Source: Halocatena salina
Lineage (GTDB): Archaea > Halobacteriota > Halobacteria > Halobacteriales > Haloarculaceae
Assembly: GCF_023115355.1 (NCBI RefSeq)
Contig: NZ_CP096019.1
Location: forward strand, 1,550,001-1,614,000
Length of the DNA stretch: 64,000 nt
Reading direction: 5' to 3'
Under the pieces are notes generated by a model. The model saw nothing but the letters and a program-made list of their open reading frames with translations, was not told where the DNA came from and did no database searches. The translations under genes were made by a program, and so were the position numbers. Positions 34,774 to 43,074 of the stretch are shown here, piece by piece (within the stretch, counting starts at the first letter, position 1; each line of letters begins with the position of its first letter).

Positions 34774-36300
34774 ATGACCGATTCCGCAGACCTGATCGTG
34801 ACCAACGCAGAGATCCACACGCTCACCGATCCCGACGAGACCCATGAAGCGCTCGCCGTCCGCGACGGGAAAATCGTCCGCATCGGGCGTCAGTATGAGA
34901 TCGGCTTTCTCGAAGGGATCGACACAACGGTCATCGATCTCGATGGCGATGTACTCCTGCCGGGATTCATCGACGCCCATACGCACATGGAGCAGCTCGG
35001 CTGCCGACTCGTTCACGCGGACCTCTCGGCTGCGGATTCCATCGAGGAGGCTGTCGCGCTGTTGTGTGAGGAACGCGAGCGGACGGCGACGGGGTGGGTG
35101 CTCGGCTACGGCTACGATGAAAGCGCGTGGAATGAGGACCGACTGTTGTGCCGCGACGATCTCGATCGTGTGAGTGAGGAGCGCCCGGTCGTCGCGTTCC
35201 GCGAGGACCTCCACACGGGGAGCCTCAACTCGGTCGCCCTCGAACGCTACGGATCCGACATGCCGGTTGACGACGTTCGGCGGTCGGGAGGCGAACCGAC
35301 GGGCGTCGTCGTAGAGGATGCGCTTTCGGTCGTTCGCCGCGACACCGCGCCCGGCCGTGAGCGGATGCACGATCTCATCACGGCGGCCCGGGATTGCGCC
35401 CACGAACTCGGCGTCACCGGCGTCCATGACATGGTGCGCTGGTCGGCCGCCCCACGGGTGTACCGGGAACTCGATCGGGCAGACCAACTCGAACTCCGTG
35501 TGCGTATCAACTACTGGAGCGATCACCTCGACGCACTGGACGAGCTCGGCACCGTCACGAACCACGGCAGCGAGTTCGTCCGTGTGGGTGGTGTCAAAAG
35601 CTACACGGATGGGAGTTTCGGCGGTCGAACTGCCCAACTCGCCGAGCCGTACGAAAACGGGGCCACCGGTCAGTGGGTCACGGGTCCCGAGCAGCTCCGA
35701 GAGATCGTCACGCGCGCGAATGAAGGAGACCACCAGTGTTGTGTCCACGCGATCGGTGACCGAGCCGTCGAAACGGTACTCGACAGCTACGAGGCGACCG
35801 ACGATCCCAGCGGCAGCCGCCACCGTATCGAACACGCCGAACTCCTGTCGGAGCCGCTGCTCGAACAGTTCGCCGAGATGGGTGTCGTCGCCTCAGTTCA
35901 GCCGAATTTCCTCAAATGGGCACGCGAGGACGGGCTGTACGAGGACCGCATCGGCCGCGAGCGCACCCGACGGACAAATCAGTATCGCGCGCTACTCGAT
36001 GCAGGAGTTCCGCTGGCGTTTGGCAGCGACTGCATGCCGCTCGATCCGCTCTTTGGCGTCGAGCAAACCGTCACGGCTCCCGCCGAACAGCAACGGCTCA
36101 CCATCACCGAAGCCCTCCGGGCGTACACCGCTGGCGCGGCGTACGCCGGCTTCGACGAGCATCGGCTGGGCACCATCGAACCCGGGAACTGCGCCGATCT
36201 CGTCGCACTCGACCGGTCACCGTGGGAGATCGCTCCCGACGCGATCGCTGATATTGCGGTTACTCACACGATCGTGGACGGTCGGGTCGTCTACAGCTAA
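34774..36300 (+). CDS. Amidohydrolase (AepA/YtcJ-like)
   Basis: A 508-residue metal-dependent hydrolase of the YtcJ/AepA group. The first metal-binding motif is PGFIDAHTHMEQLG, in the N-terminal region after the small beta-sandwich (VTNAEIHTLTD). Other landmarks are VGGVKSYTDGSFGGRTAQL (with the Lys/Thr region), CCVHAIGDRAVETVLD, HRIEHAELL, and PLAFGSDCMPLDP for the last metal Asp. C-terminally the beta-sandwich closes with GTIEPGNCADLVALD. Members hydrolyse amide or related bonds, but substrates are mostly unknown. It lies alone, with an upstream TATA-like TCATATTTT (about 34740). Confidence 0.87.
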   Translation: MTDSADLIVTNAEIHTLTDPDETHEALAVRDGKIVRIGRQYEIGFLEGIDTTVIDLDGDVLLPGFIDAHTHMEQLGCRLVHADLSAADSIEEAVALLCEERERTATGWVLGYGYDESAWNEDRLLCRDDLDRVSEERPVVAFREDLHTGSLNSVALERYGSDMPVDDVRRSGGEPTGVVVEDALSVVRRDTAPGRERMHDLITAARDCAHELGVTGVHDMVRWSAAPRVYRELDRADQLELRVRINYWSDHLDALDELGTVTNHGSEFVRVGGVKSYTDGSFGGRTAQLAEPYENGATGQWVTGPEQLREIVTRANEGDHQCCVHAIGDRAVETVLDSYEATDDPSGSRHRIEHAELLSEPLLEQFAEMGVVASVQPNFLKWAREDGLYEDRIGRERTRRTNQYRALLDAGVPLAFGSDCMPLDPLFGVEQTVTAPAEQQRLTITEALRAYTAGAAYAGFDEHRLGTIEPGNCADLVALDRSPWEIAPDAIADIAVTHTIVDGRVVYS

Positions 36301-36379
36301 GGCAGGGGTGTTTCGTGGACAACTCGACCGTATTTTTGCTCCAGTGTCGGGAGCGGTCTTTGTGACTGACCGCGAGATT

Positions 36380-36910
36380 ATGATGTACGGGGTTCGTCCT
36401 CCTGTCGAATCGAATACATCGGGGAGGAGGACGACCGTTCAGAACCGGCTTTTCTTCTTAAAGAGGTTGAGTCAAACGAGGCCGGATGAAGCTACTGCAT
36501 ACTCATCAGTTCTCTTCGGCCGCGACCGACAGCTGACACGACGGTTTCTCGTCCTCGCTGGTGCTATTTTCTTCGCGAGTTTTGTGGTGTACACGAGCTT
36601 TCCGGTGTACGAAGGTCTTCCATTCACGTTTCTGTTGATTGTGCCGTCTATCCCGATCATGGCAGACACCCTAGCACTCGTCAGCGCCTACCTCAACGAC
36701 GGTCTCCTCGTGAGTGCCCTACTGCCTGTCATGGCCGTACTCGGACTGAAACTCTCGTTGAGTATCTGGCTCTATTTTAATCTAGTTCCTAGTTATAACC
36801 CAGCTGGAATCGATTTTGTGCCACTACTCATCACAGTCGCCTTCGGAATAGGTGTCAGTGTCGCTATCGGAGCTGGCACACGACGGGCTGTCGATCACAT
36901 AAACTCATAA
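36380..36910 (+). CDS. Membrane protein, four helices, unknown
   Basis: A 176-residue protein with a basic, soluble N-terminus of about 45 residues and then four hydrophobic segments: LTRRFLVLAGAIFFASFVV, LPFTFLLIVPSIPIMADTL, LLVSALLPVMAVLGLKLS and PLLITVAFGIGVSVAIG. There are two adjacent ATGs (36380 and 36383). GC is lower than in neighbouring genes. It is not a continuation of the amidohydrolase, which ends in another frame 80 bases before. No family was recognised. Confidence 0.65.
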   Translation: MMYGVRPPVESNTSGRRTTVQNRLFFLKRLSQTRPDEATAYSSVLFGRDRQLTRRFLVLAGAIFFASFVVYTSFPVYEGLPFTFLLIVPSIPIMADTLALVSAYLNDGLLVSALLPVMAVLGLKLSLSIWLYFNLVPSYNPAGIDFVPLLITVAFGIGVSVAIGAGTRRAVDHINS

Positions 36911-37118
36911 ACGTAGGGTCAGGGAGGTGGAGCGTTCGACGCTGACGGCGAGAGCATTGCTCTCGCCACTGCCTCCTTCTAACGACTGAGACTCCGATAC
37001 GAGACGGACACGCTGTTAGCTTCACACCAAAGCTACCGGTGTCACAAACAGAGCAACTGGCCCGTCGTTTGCACTCACAACAGAAGATTTATACAGTTGA
37101 AACAACAGGTATATTGGA
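36911..37118. other. Intergenic region with terminator-like hairpin
   Basis: No gene is seen. A perfect 9-bp stem with a 3-base loop (GGCGAGAGC-ATT-GCTCTCGCC, 36947-36967) is enclosed by a weaker outer pairing (GGGAGGTGG and CCACTGCCTCC-like). It uses the same GCGAGAGC/GCTCTCGC module as the repeat at 63888-63906. Confidence 0.6.
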
Positions 37119-37138
37119 AAGGATCGCCTACGATCCTT
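37119..37138. promoter_or_regulatory. Palindrome upstream of nadA
   Basis: AAGGATCG-CCTA-CGATCCTT is a perfect 8-bp inverted repeat with a 4-base centre. It ends about 17 bases before the TATA-like GTTTATCA (37155-37162) and 64 bases before the nadA start. Its position just upstream of the core promoter suits a regulator binding site for the NAD operon; a weak terminator is also possible. Confidence 0.45.
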
Positions 37139-37202
37139 GCTTTTGAAGAAAAAAGTTTATCAATACGTACCATCCTTGAACTAGTAACTTCGGTGCCGAC
37201 CA

Positions 37203-38339
37203 ATGGCAGAAATGGAAACTACGGGGTTCGAGACGGAACTCAGTCTGTTCAAATACGATAACCTCGAACGCCTCCCGCCGGCGTATCGTGATCTGTCCGA
37301 GGCAGACCGGACCGATCGCATCGAGGCAGCTCGTTCAGAACTGGGTGATGACGTGATCGTTCTCGGGCACAACTATCAGCGCCGAGAGATCGTCGAACAC
37401 GCCGATTTCATCGGTGACTCCTATGAGCTGAGTAAGCGCGCGGCGAACGCGGACGCGCCGTACGTGGTGTTCTGTGGGGTGACGTTCATGGCCGAAAGCG
37501 CCGACATCATCACTGACGACGATCAGACGGTGATCCTGCCGTCGATGGAGGCGTCCTGTCCGATGGCAGGGATGGCAGAGGCCTTACAAGTCGATTCGGC
37601 ATGGGCACAGATCACCGATGTGGTCCCCGACGCCGACATCGTTCCGATCACGTACATGAACTCGTATGCGGACCTGAAGGCGTTCTGTGCCGAACAGGGT
37701 GGGCTAGTGTGTACCTCCTCGAACGCCCATCACGCCTTCGAGTGGGCGTTAGAACGCGGCGACAAGGTGCTGTTTCTCCCGGATAAACACCTCGGGGAGA
37801 ACACAGCCAACCGGATCGGACTAGAGGACAGCATCGTGGAGTGGGACCCGTGGGATCCCGAGAACACGACCACCGACGCGGAGATCGAAGCGGCCGACGT
37901 GGTTCTCTGGGACGGCTACTGTCAAGTCCACGAACGGTTCCGCGTCGACCACGTTGAGTCGGTGCGTGAAGACTATCCCAACGCTAATGTCATCGTTCAC
38001 CCCGAATGTCGCCGGGAAGTCGTGGACGCTGCCGACGTTGCGGGGAGCACGTCGACGATCTGTGAGACGGTTGCCAACGCTGACCCCGGCGAGACGTGGG
38101 CTATCGGGACGGAGATCCACCTCACCAACCACCTCCAGCGGTGGCATCCCGACGTGAACGTGTTGCCGTTGTGTGGAGATGCGTGTATGGACTGTAACGC
38201 GATGCGCCAGATCGACCCCAACTATCTGACGTGGGTGCTCGAAGAGTTGGTGGCTGGCCACGAGCGGAACGTCATTTCGGTCGCGCCCGAGGAGACGGAA
38301 CTGGCACAGGTCGCACTCGATCGGATGTTGGAGGTGTGA
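37203..38339 (+). CDS. nadA: Quinolinate synthase A
   Basis: NadA condenses iminoaspartate with dihydroxyacetone phosphate to quinolinate, using a 4Fe-4S cluster. The 378-residue protein shows VIVLGHNYQRREIVEHADF, GDSYELSKRAA, VFCGVTFMAESADI and SMEASCPMAGMA (first cluster Cys), HPECRREVVDAADVAGST, and PLCGDACMDCNAM near the C-terminus with the remaining cluster Cys. It is the first gene of a nadA-nadB-nadC operon: nadB starts only 6 bases after its stop. The start is ATG 37203; ATG 37212 is possible. Confidence 0.97.
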   Translation: MAEMETTGFETELSLFKYDNLERLPPAYRDLSEADRTDRIEAARSELGDDVIVLGHNYQRREIVEHADFIGDSYELSKRAANADAPYVVFCGVTFMAESADIITDDDQTVILPSMEASCPMAGMAEALQVDSAWAQITDVVPDADIVPITYMNSYADLKAFCAEQGGLVCTSSNAHHAFEWALERGDKVLFLPDKHLGENTANRIGLEDSIVEWDPWDPENTTTDAEIEAADVVLWDGYCQVHERFRVDHVESVREDYPNANVIVHPECRREVVDAADVAGSTSTICETVANADPGETWAIGTEIHLTNHLQRWHPDVNVLPLCGDACMDCNAMRQIDPNYLTWVLEELVAGHERNVISVAPEETELAQVALDRMLEV

Positions 38340-38345
38340 TCGCGG

Positions 38346-39842
38346 ATGTCGTTGTCAATCGAATCGATGACTGACGTGTTGGTCGTCGGCAGCGGGATCG
38401 CGGGCTGTGCGACAGCGCTTGCTGCTGCCCGCAACGGCGCACAGGTCACGCTGGTCACGAAGGCCAGCGAACCGGAGGAAGCGACGTCGTGGTGGGCCCA
38501 AGGCGGAATCGCCGTTACGCGGACGGACCCCGCCGCGTTCAAACGAGACATCCGCACGGCCAGCGACGACACCGCCGAACCCGAGGCCGTCGATGTGCTC
38601 GTCGAGAACGCCCGCAGTGCCATCGAAGACGTGCTGTTCGAGACGCTCGACGTCCCGTTCGATGCCAACGGAAGTGGCTATGAGTATGGGCGCGAAGCTG
38701 CCCATTCGAAGCGGCGCATCCTTCACGTCGACGCGAGCACGGGCCGTCACATCCTCGGTCCGTTTCTCTCCCATCTCGCAGGTCTCGATTCGGTCACTAT
38801 TCATCAGGATACGGCCGCGCTCGACCTACTCACTCACGAAGGACGCGTTCACGGGGCGTATCTCGAATCCGACGGCGACGTCGAACCCATCTTCGCGGGA
38901 ACCACCGTTCTGGCAACAGGAGGCATCGGTGCGCTCTATCCCGAATCCACGAACCCCGACGGCGCAACCGGCGATGGGATCGCCATGGCAGCGCTCGCGG
39001 GCGCGGACGTGCGTGACATGGAATACGTACAGTTTCACCCGACGGTCTGTACCGAAGGCGAGCCGTTCCTCGTGAGCGAGGCCGTTCGCGGAGAGGGCGC
39101 ACTGTTGTGTAACGCCGACGGCGAACGGTTCATGCCCGACTACCACGCCGACGCCGAACTCGCGCCACGAGATGTTGTCGCGCGTGCGGTTGCCCGCGAG
39201 CGCGAGCAGACGGGAGGTGTGAGACTCGACGTGTCGCCACTCGCCTTCTCGGAGGCGTTTCCCGATCTCGTGGCGCTGTGTGACTCCCACGGTGTCGACT
39301 GGCAGGCGGGGATTCCGGTCGCTCCTGCCGAACACTTCCTCTGTGGCGGTATCGCTGTCGACAGCGACGGCCGAACTTCACTCGACCGGCTGTTCGCGGT
39401 GGGTGAATGCTCCCGGACCGGTGTCCACGGCGCGAACCGTTTGGCCAGCACGAGTCTACTCGAGGGGTTGGTGTGGGGATTGCGCGCTGGCCGAGCCGCT
39501 ACCGGTTTCGATCCTCAGCGCATCGAGGTCCCCGATCTGCTTGATCGGGATCCGGCACTCCCCGAGCGATTCGGAGCGGAGAAATCGGTGCGGCTCCATC
39601 GGGTGATGTCCGAACACGTCGGACTCGAACGGACCCATGCGGGACTCAAACGAGCGACGGCAGCGCTACGGCGGCTGAAGGGCGAAGTCGACGCCTACAC
39701 CCGGACTCGAACGTCGCGCGACTTATACGAACTCCGAGGGAAAAGCGTGACCGCGCTGCTCATCGCCCGTGCCGCCGCCGACAACCCGACATCGACCGGC
39801 TGTCACTACCTCGCGGAGGAACCAACAGCCAATGTTGATTAG
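38346..39842 (+). CDS. nadB: L-aspartate oxidase
   Basis: NadB is an FAD-dependent oxidase that turns L-aspartate into iminoaspartate, the substrate of NadA. The FAD motif is VLVVGSGIAGCATALAAARN. The active-site loop is TSWWAQGGIAVTRTDP, typical for the succinate dehydrogenase/NadB fold. HVDASTGRHI, VQFHPTVCTEGEPF and GVHGANRLASTSLLEGLVW complete the signature. The ATG at 38346 is used; ATG 38367 (MTDVLVVGSG) is a plausible shorter start. The 498 residues are slightly shorter than bacterial NadB. Its 3' end overlaps nadC by 11 bases. Confidence 0.96.
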   Translation: MSLSIESMTDVLVVGSGIAGCATALAAARNGAQVTLVTKASEPEEATSWWAQGGIAVTRTDPAAFKRDIRTASDDTAEPEAVDVLVENARSAIEDVLFETLDVPFDANGSGYEYGREAAHSKRRILHVDASTGRHILGPFLSHLAGLDSVTIHQDTAALDLLTHEGRVHGAYLESDGDVEPIFAGTTVLATGGIGALYPESTNPDGATGDGIAMAALAGADVRDMEYVQFHPTVCTEGEPFLVSEAVRGEGALLCNADGERFMPDYHADAELAPRDVVARAVAREREQTGGVRLDVSPLAFSEAFPDLVALCDSHGVDWQAGIPVAPAEHFLCGGIAVDSDGRTSLDRLFAVGECSRTGVHGANRLASTSLLEGLVWGLRAGRAATGFDPQRIEVPDLLDRDPALPERFGAEKSVRLHRVMSEHVGLERTHAGLKRATAALRRLKGEVDAYTRTRTSRDLYELRGKSVTALLIARAAADNPTSTGCHYLAEEPTANVD

Positions 39843-40653
39843 ACGAAACCAGATCGAAGCGTGGCTGGCCGAGGACATCGGTCATCACGACGTGACGAAC
39901 GACGTGCCTGGCGAGACGAGGGGACGGCTGGTTGCTACCGAACCCGCCGTCGTCGCTGGGTTGGACGCCGCAACCGCGGTGTTCGAGCATCTCGATACCG
40001 ATCTGTCCGTCCGATCGACTGTCGAAGTCGGAACGGCCGTCGATCCCGGAACGCCCGTGTTGACGGTGACCGGGCCGGCCACAGCGGTGCTCCAAGGCGA
40101 GCGCACCGCCGTCAACGTCGTGGCCCATGCTTCGGGCGTCGCAACGCGGACCCGTGCAGCTGTCGACGCCGCCCGAGAGGTGTCCTCTTCGGTACGGATC
40201 GCCGGCACTCGAAAAACGACACCCGGCTTACGCGGACTCGAAAAACGCGCCGTCGCTGCCGGTGGCGGCGACACCCACCGCCTCGATCTCTCCCATATGG
40301 TGATGGTGAAGGACAACCACATCGCCGAGCTGGGACTGGAGCGGGCGATCGACCGGCTGAGTCAGCGGGCGTCGTTCGCAACACAAGTCGAGGTGGAAGT
40401 CGAAACGCCAGCCGATGGCGCACGCGCCGCAGACGCCGGGGCTGACGTCGTCCTGTTCGACAACATGGCTCCCGAGGAAGTCGAACAAGGGGTTTCGACG
40501 CTGCCGGACGACGTGATAAGCGAGACCAGCGGTGGGATCACGATCGACGACGTGCCCGCGTACGCAGCGACAGGTGTCGACATCATCTCCATGGGTTCGC
40601 TGACCCACAGCGCGCCAGCCCGTGATTTCTCGTTCCGGACCGAGCAGTCATGA
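39832..40653 (+). CDS. nadC: Nicotinate-nucleotide pyrophosphorylase
   Basis: NadC (quinolinate phosphoribosyltransferase) converts quinolinate and PRPP to nicotinate mononucleotide, ending the de novo segment encoded here. The 273-residue protein starts at MLIRRNQIEAWL within the end of nadB. Family marks are AEDIGHHDVTND, GERTAVNVVAHASGVATRT, IAGTRKTTPGLRGLEKRAV (Arg and Lys contacts), HRLDLSHMVMVKDNHIAELG, VEVETPADGARAADAGADVV and LFDNMAPEEV. All residues expected for phosphate binding appear present. Confidence 0.96.
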   Translation: MLIRRNQIEAWLAEDIGHHDVTNDVPGETRGRLVATEPAVVAGLDAATAVFEHLDTDLSVRSTVEVGTAVDPGTPVLTVTGPATAVLQGERTAVNVVAHASGVATRTRAAVDAAREVSSSVRIAGTRKTTPGLRGLEKRAVAAGGGDTHRLDLSHMVMVKDNHIAELGLERAIDRLSQRASFATQVEVEVETPADGARAADAGADVVLFDNMAPEEVEQGVSTLPDDVISETSGGITIDDVPAYAATGVDIISMGSLTHSAPARDFSFRTEQS

Positions 40654-40735
40654 ACTGATCGGTCATCCTGATGATCTCGCTTCGCTGACCGTCTCGTCAG
40701 TATCCTTTTTCGCATCGGCCGAGAGAACTACATGC

Positions 40736-41971
40736 ATGGAGGATGATCGGGACGAAAACGGGGATCGAACCGGCGTCGAGCCGGGTGCGGTCGAGTACGA
40801 GCCGGTGGGGGTGAAGCATCTCCTCTCGGAGATGAAGGACACGGCAGAACTGCTGATTGATCTGTCGTACTCGTCGGTGTTGTTCGGGAGTCAGTCGGTC
40901 GCCCAAGAGGTGCTGACGCTCGAACAGCGGATGGACGTGCTCCAACTGAAAGCACGGATGAGCCTCTTGATGGCGGCTCGAAACCCTTCCGATGCCGAGG
41001 CACTCGCACCGGTGCTCGGCGTCGTAGCGGCGACCGAGAAGATCAGCGACGCGGCAGGGGACATCGCAAAGATCGTTACCGAGGAAATCGGGCTGCCCGA
41101 CGCCGTTCGTGGGGCGCTGCCCGAAGCGCTCGAGACGTTGGTAAGCATCGAACTCGCCGAGAACTCGGATCTCGTCGGCCGGACCCTCGGTGACCGTAAC
41201 CTCGAAACCGAAACCGGCGTGCGGGTCATCGCGCTCCGTCGTCAGGGGGAGTGGTTGTTGAACCCCGACCGACAAACGGAGCCTAAAGCCGGTGACGTGC
41301 TGTTGCTTCGGGGTCCCGAGGAGGGAATCGATACGGTGTACACCGAAGTGACTGGCCGGGAGTATCCTACTCCTGATCCTCCCAAGATGGAGATCGAGGA
41401 CGTCGGGCGTGCCGTCGATTCTATCGTCCTCATGAAGAACATGAGTGAACTCGCGGTCGATCTGGCCTACGGAGCCGTGCTGTTCGACAACCGGGCGGTC
41501 GCTCGGGAAGTCCGAGAGCTCGAAATCGAAGTGGACGCGCTCCAATCGCGGTTCGAGGCGTGGACGCTCCGGGCGGCGAGCCGTGTCGATGACACCGTCA
41601 GCCTCCGTGGGCTGGTGCATCTCGCCCAATCTTCGGAAGTCATCTCCGACGCTGCCCTCGAAATCAGCGACGGTGTGCTCCGGGGATTGGACACCCATCC
41701 CGTGGTTACTGCCGCCGTCGAGGAGAGCGTCGAGATCATCACTCGGCTGGAGATCGATCCCGACAGCACGCTCGACGACGAAACGCTCGGCGACCAGTTG
41801 GTGAGCACCAAAACCGGAATGCGGGTGATCGCCGTGCGGCGCGGCACCGGCGAGAACGCCGAGTGGATCGTTTCGCCCGGTCCCGACACGCGGCTCAAAG
41901 CTGGCGACGTGATCATCGCAAAGGGGACCCGGGCCGGAAGCGATCGGCTCGAAGCGATGACGAGCGAGTGA
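40736..41971 (+). CDS. Tandem PhoU/TrkA-C protein (potassium channel regulator-like)
   Basis: A 411-residue cytoplasmic protein built from two copies of a PhoU-like helical domain followed by a TrkA-C (RCK-C) beta domain. The repeat is visible as KDTAELLIDLSYSSVLFGSQ versus KNMSELAVDLAYGAVLFDNR, and as TETGVRVIALRRQGEW versus TKTGMRVIAVRRGTGENAEW, each ending in a KAGDVLLLRG- or KAGDVIIAKGT-like strand. By family knowledge such proteins are gating or regulatory partners of potassium/ion channels or phosphate signalling proteins. No membrane helix is present, so it needs a partner. It follows nadC by about 80 bases but starts from its own promoter-like region (TATCCTTTTTCG, about 40701). Confidence 0.85.
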   Translation: MEDDRDENGDRTGVEPGAVEYEPVGVKHLLSEMKDTAELLIDLSYSSVLFGSQSVAQEVLTLEQRMDVLQLKARMSLLMAARNPSDAEALAPVLGVVAATEKISDAAGDIAKIVTEEIGLPDAVRGALPEALETLVSIELAENSDLVGRTLGDRNLETETGVRVIALRRQGEWLLNPDRQTEPKAGDVLLLRGPEEGIDTVYTEVTGREYPTPDPPKMEIEDVGRAVDSIVLMKNMSELAVDLAYGAVLFDNRAVAREVRELEIEVDALQSRFEAWTLRAASRVDDTVSLRGLVHLAQSSEVISDAALEISDGVLRGLDTHPVVTAAVEESVEIITRLEIDPDSTLDDETLGDQLVSTKTGMRVIAVRRGTGENAEWIVSPGPDTRLKAGDVIIAKGTRAGSDRLEAMTSE

Positions 41972-42001
41972 CAACTAACCATAATCAGTTGAACACAAAA
42001 A

Positions 42002-42011
42002 ATATTTATCT
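42002..42011 (+). promoter_or_regulatory. TATA box of the VanZ-like gene
   Basis: ATATTTATCT lies 21-30 bases before the ATG at 42032, in an AT-rich tract, consistent with a leaderless transcript. Confidence 0.5.
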
Positions 42012-42031
42012 AATTATGATAGTACAGGTAT

Positions 42032-42496
42032 ATGAGTAAAAAGCGACAGTTACCTCTCGCGTCGTCGTGGGTTCGGTACGGGTTGGTGGTAGTGATCGCC
42101 GTTACCATCTGTGTGTTTACGGTGGCCGACGCAGCGACGGTCGGACTGGAGGCGGACGGAGGACCGGTCTCACACGGGCCGTTCGGCATCGATATCGGCC
42201 CGCTCGGATGGTTCGAAACGGCCACGTACGCCCACGGGATGGCGTACGGAGGTTTGACCGCGTCGTTGGCGTACGCGGTCGTCGCACCGACCGACAGCGA
42301 GAGCCAGCGGCGACTCGTCGGGTGTGTCGTCGTTGCCGTCGTGTATGGGACAGTGCTTGAACTCCTCCAAGGGAATGTCGCCAGTCGCAGCGTGGAAACC
42401 GTCGATTTTTTGGCGAACACGATCGGCGCGTCGTTGATGGGGCTTTGCTGGTGGTGGCTGACCGACGTCGCCGAGTTCGTCCCTCGAACCGAGTGA
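42032..42496 (+). CDS. VanZ-like membrane protein
   Basis: A 154-residue membrane protein with three or four hydrophobic segments: WVRYGLVVVIAVTICVFTVA, MAYGGLTASLAYAVVAP, LVGCVVVAVVYGTVLELLQG and ANTIGASLMGLCWWWL. The ELLQGNVASRSVETVDFLAN segment (Glu, Gln and an Asp before the last helix) is the characteristic part of VanZ-like proteins. The family's function outside glycopeptide resistance is unknown. It is preceded by its own TATA box. Confidence 0.8.
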   Translation: MSKKRQLPLASSWVRYGLVVVIAVTICVFTVADAATVGLEADGGPVSHGPFGIDIGPLGWFETATYAHGMAYGGLTASLAYAVVAPTDSESQRRLVGCVVVAVVYGTVLELLQGNVASRSVETVDFLANTIGASLMGLCWWWLTDVAEFVPRTE

Positions 42497-42516
42497 TCGC
42501 TGGCGGTTCGACGGTG

Positions 42517-42987
42517 TTACTCACGAACGCCCGGAAACACCCCCGGTTCCGTTTTCGTCGGAGTAGGATCCAGACAGTTCGCCTCTTCGCTGCTTGATAG
42601 GAACGTCAATCTCCCGCTGCGTTCGATCCAGACGTGCACCTTGATACACGTCGTATCGTCCGGTTCGGCCGGCTCGAACAGTCGGATCTGCTCGCCCATC
42701 GCCGCTCGGATTTCGAGATCGACCGGCTGTTCCGGAGGCCGGATGTCGATCACCGTCCCACCGAGCACCGTCCCCTCCTTTGGACCTACGTCGTACTCTT
42801 GTGAGTGGACCGTGGTCCCGTCGTACAGCACCACCACCGTCACCGTTCGCGCCGTGTCGCTCGCGTTCTCGACTAACAGTTCCGACAGGACGACTCCCGT
42901 TTCAGCCTCCGATTCGAACGTCGACAGACAGCCCGTGATCGGTAGTACCACCCCGGATACGACGCCGAGCATCGTCCGTCGATCCAT
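42517..42987 (-). CDS. Exported lipoprotein (Tat/lipobox)
   Basis: A 156-residue protein with a short signal MDRRTMLGVVSGVVLPITGC ending in a lipobox Cys near residue 20; the twin arginine (DRRTM) suggests Tat export with lipid anchoring. The rest is a beta-sandwich-like domain (VLSELLVENASDTARTVTVV and DLEIRAAMGEQI) with an acidic, Pro/Thr-rich end. Two later cysteines (DDTTCIKVHVW and EEANCLDP) could form a disulphide. It is convergent with the VanZ-like gene. No enzyme function is evident; it may bind a surface ligand or support the envelope. Confidence 0.75.
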   Translation of the reverse strand: MDRRTMLGVVSGVVLPITGCLSTFESEAETGVVLSELLVENASDTARTVTVVVLYDGTTVHSQEYDVGPKEGTVLGGTVIDIRPPEQPVDLEIRAAMGEQIRLFEPAEPDDTTCIKVHVWIERSGRLTFLSSSEEANCLDPTPTKTEPGVFPGVRE

Positions 42988-43074
42988 GCGATCATATTAT
43001 CAATAAATGATAAATATGTTTGGGAGATCGGTCGACCAAACGACTTATCGTCGTATCGTTAGCAGACGGTAGCG

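Noticed and set aside
34669-35835. Minus-strand open frame (388 codons) opposite the amidohydrolase
   Set aside because: Antisense of a well-supported enzyme; no recognisable motif.
36911-37202. Possible tRNA or riboswitch in the spacer before nadA
   Set aside because: Only isolated hairpins are present; no cloverleaf, T-loop or known riboswitch core could be built.
40697-41974. Long minus-strand open frame (425 codons) opposite the PhoU/TrkA-C gene
   Set aside because: It mirrors the plus-strand gene; the translation is Arg/His-rich with no domain, while the plus-strand protein has two clear domain repeats.
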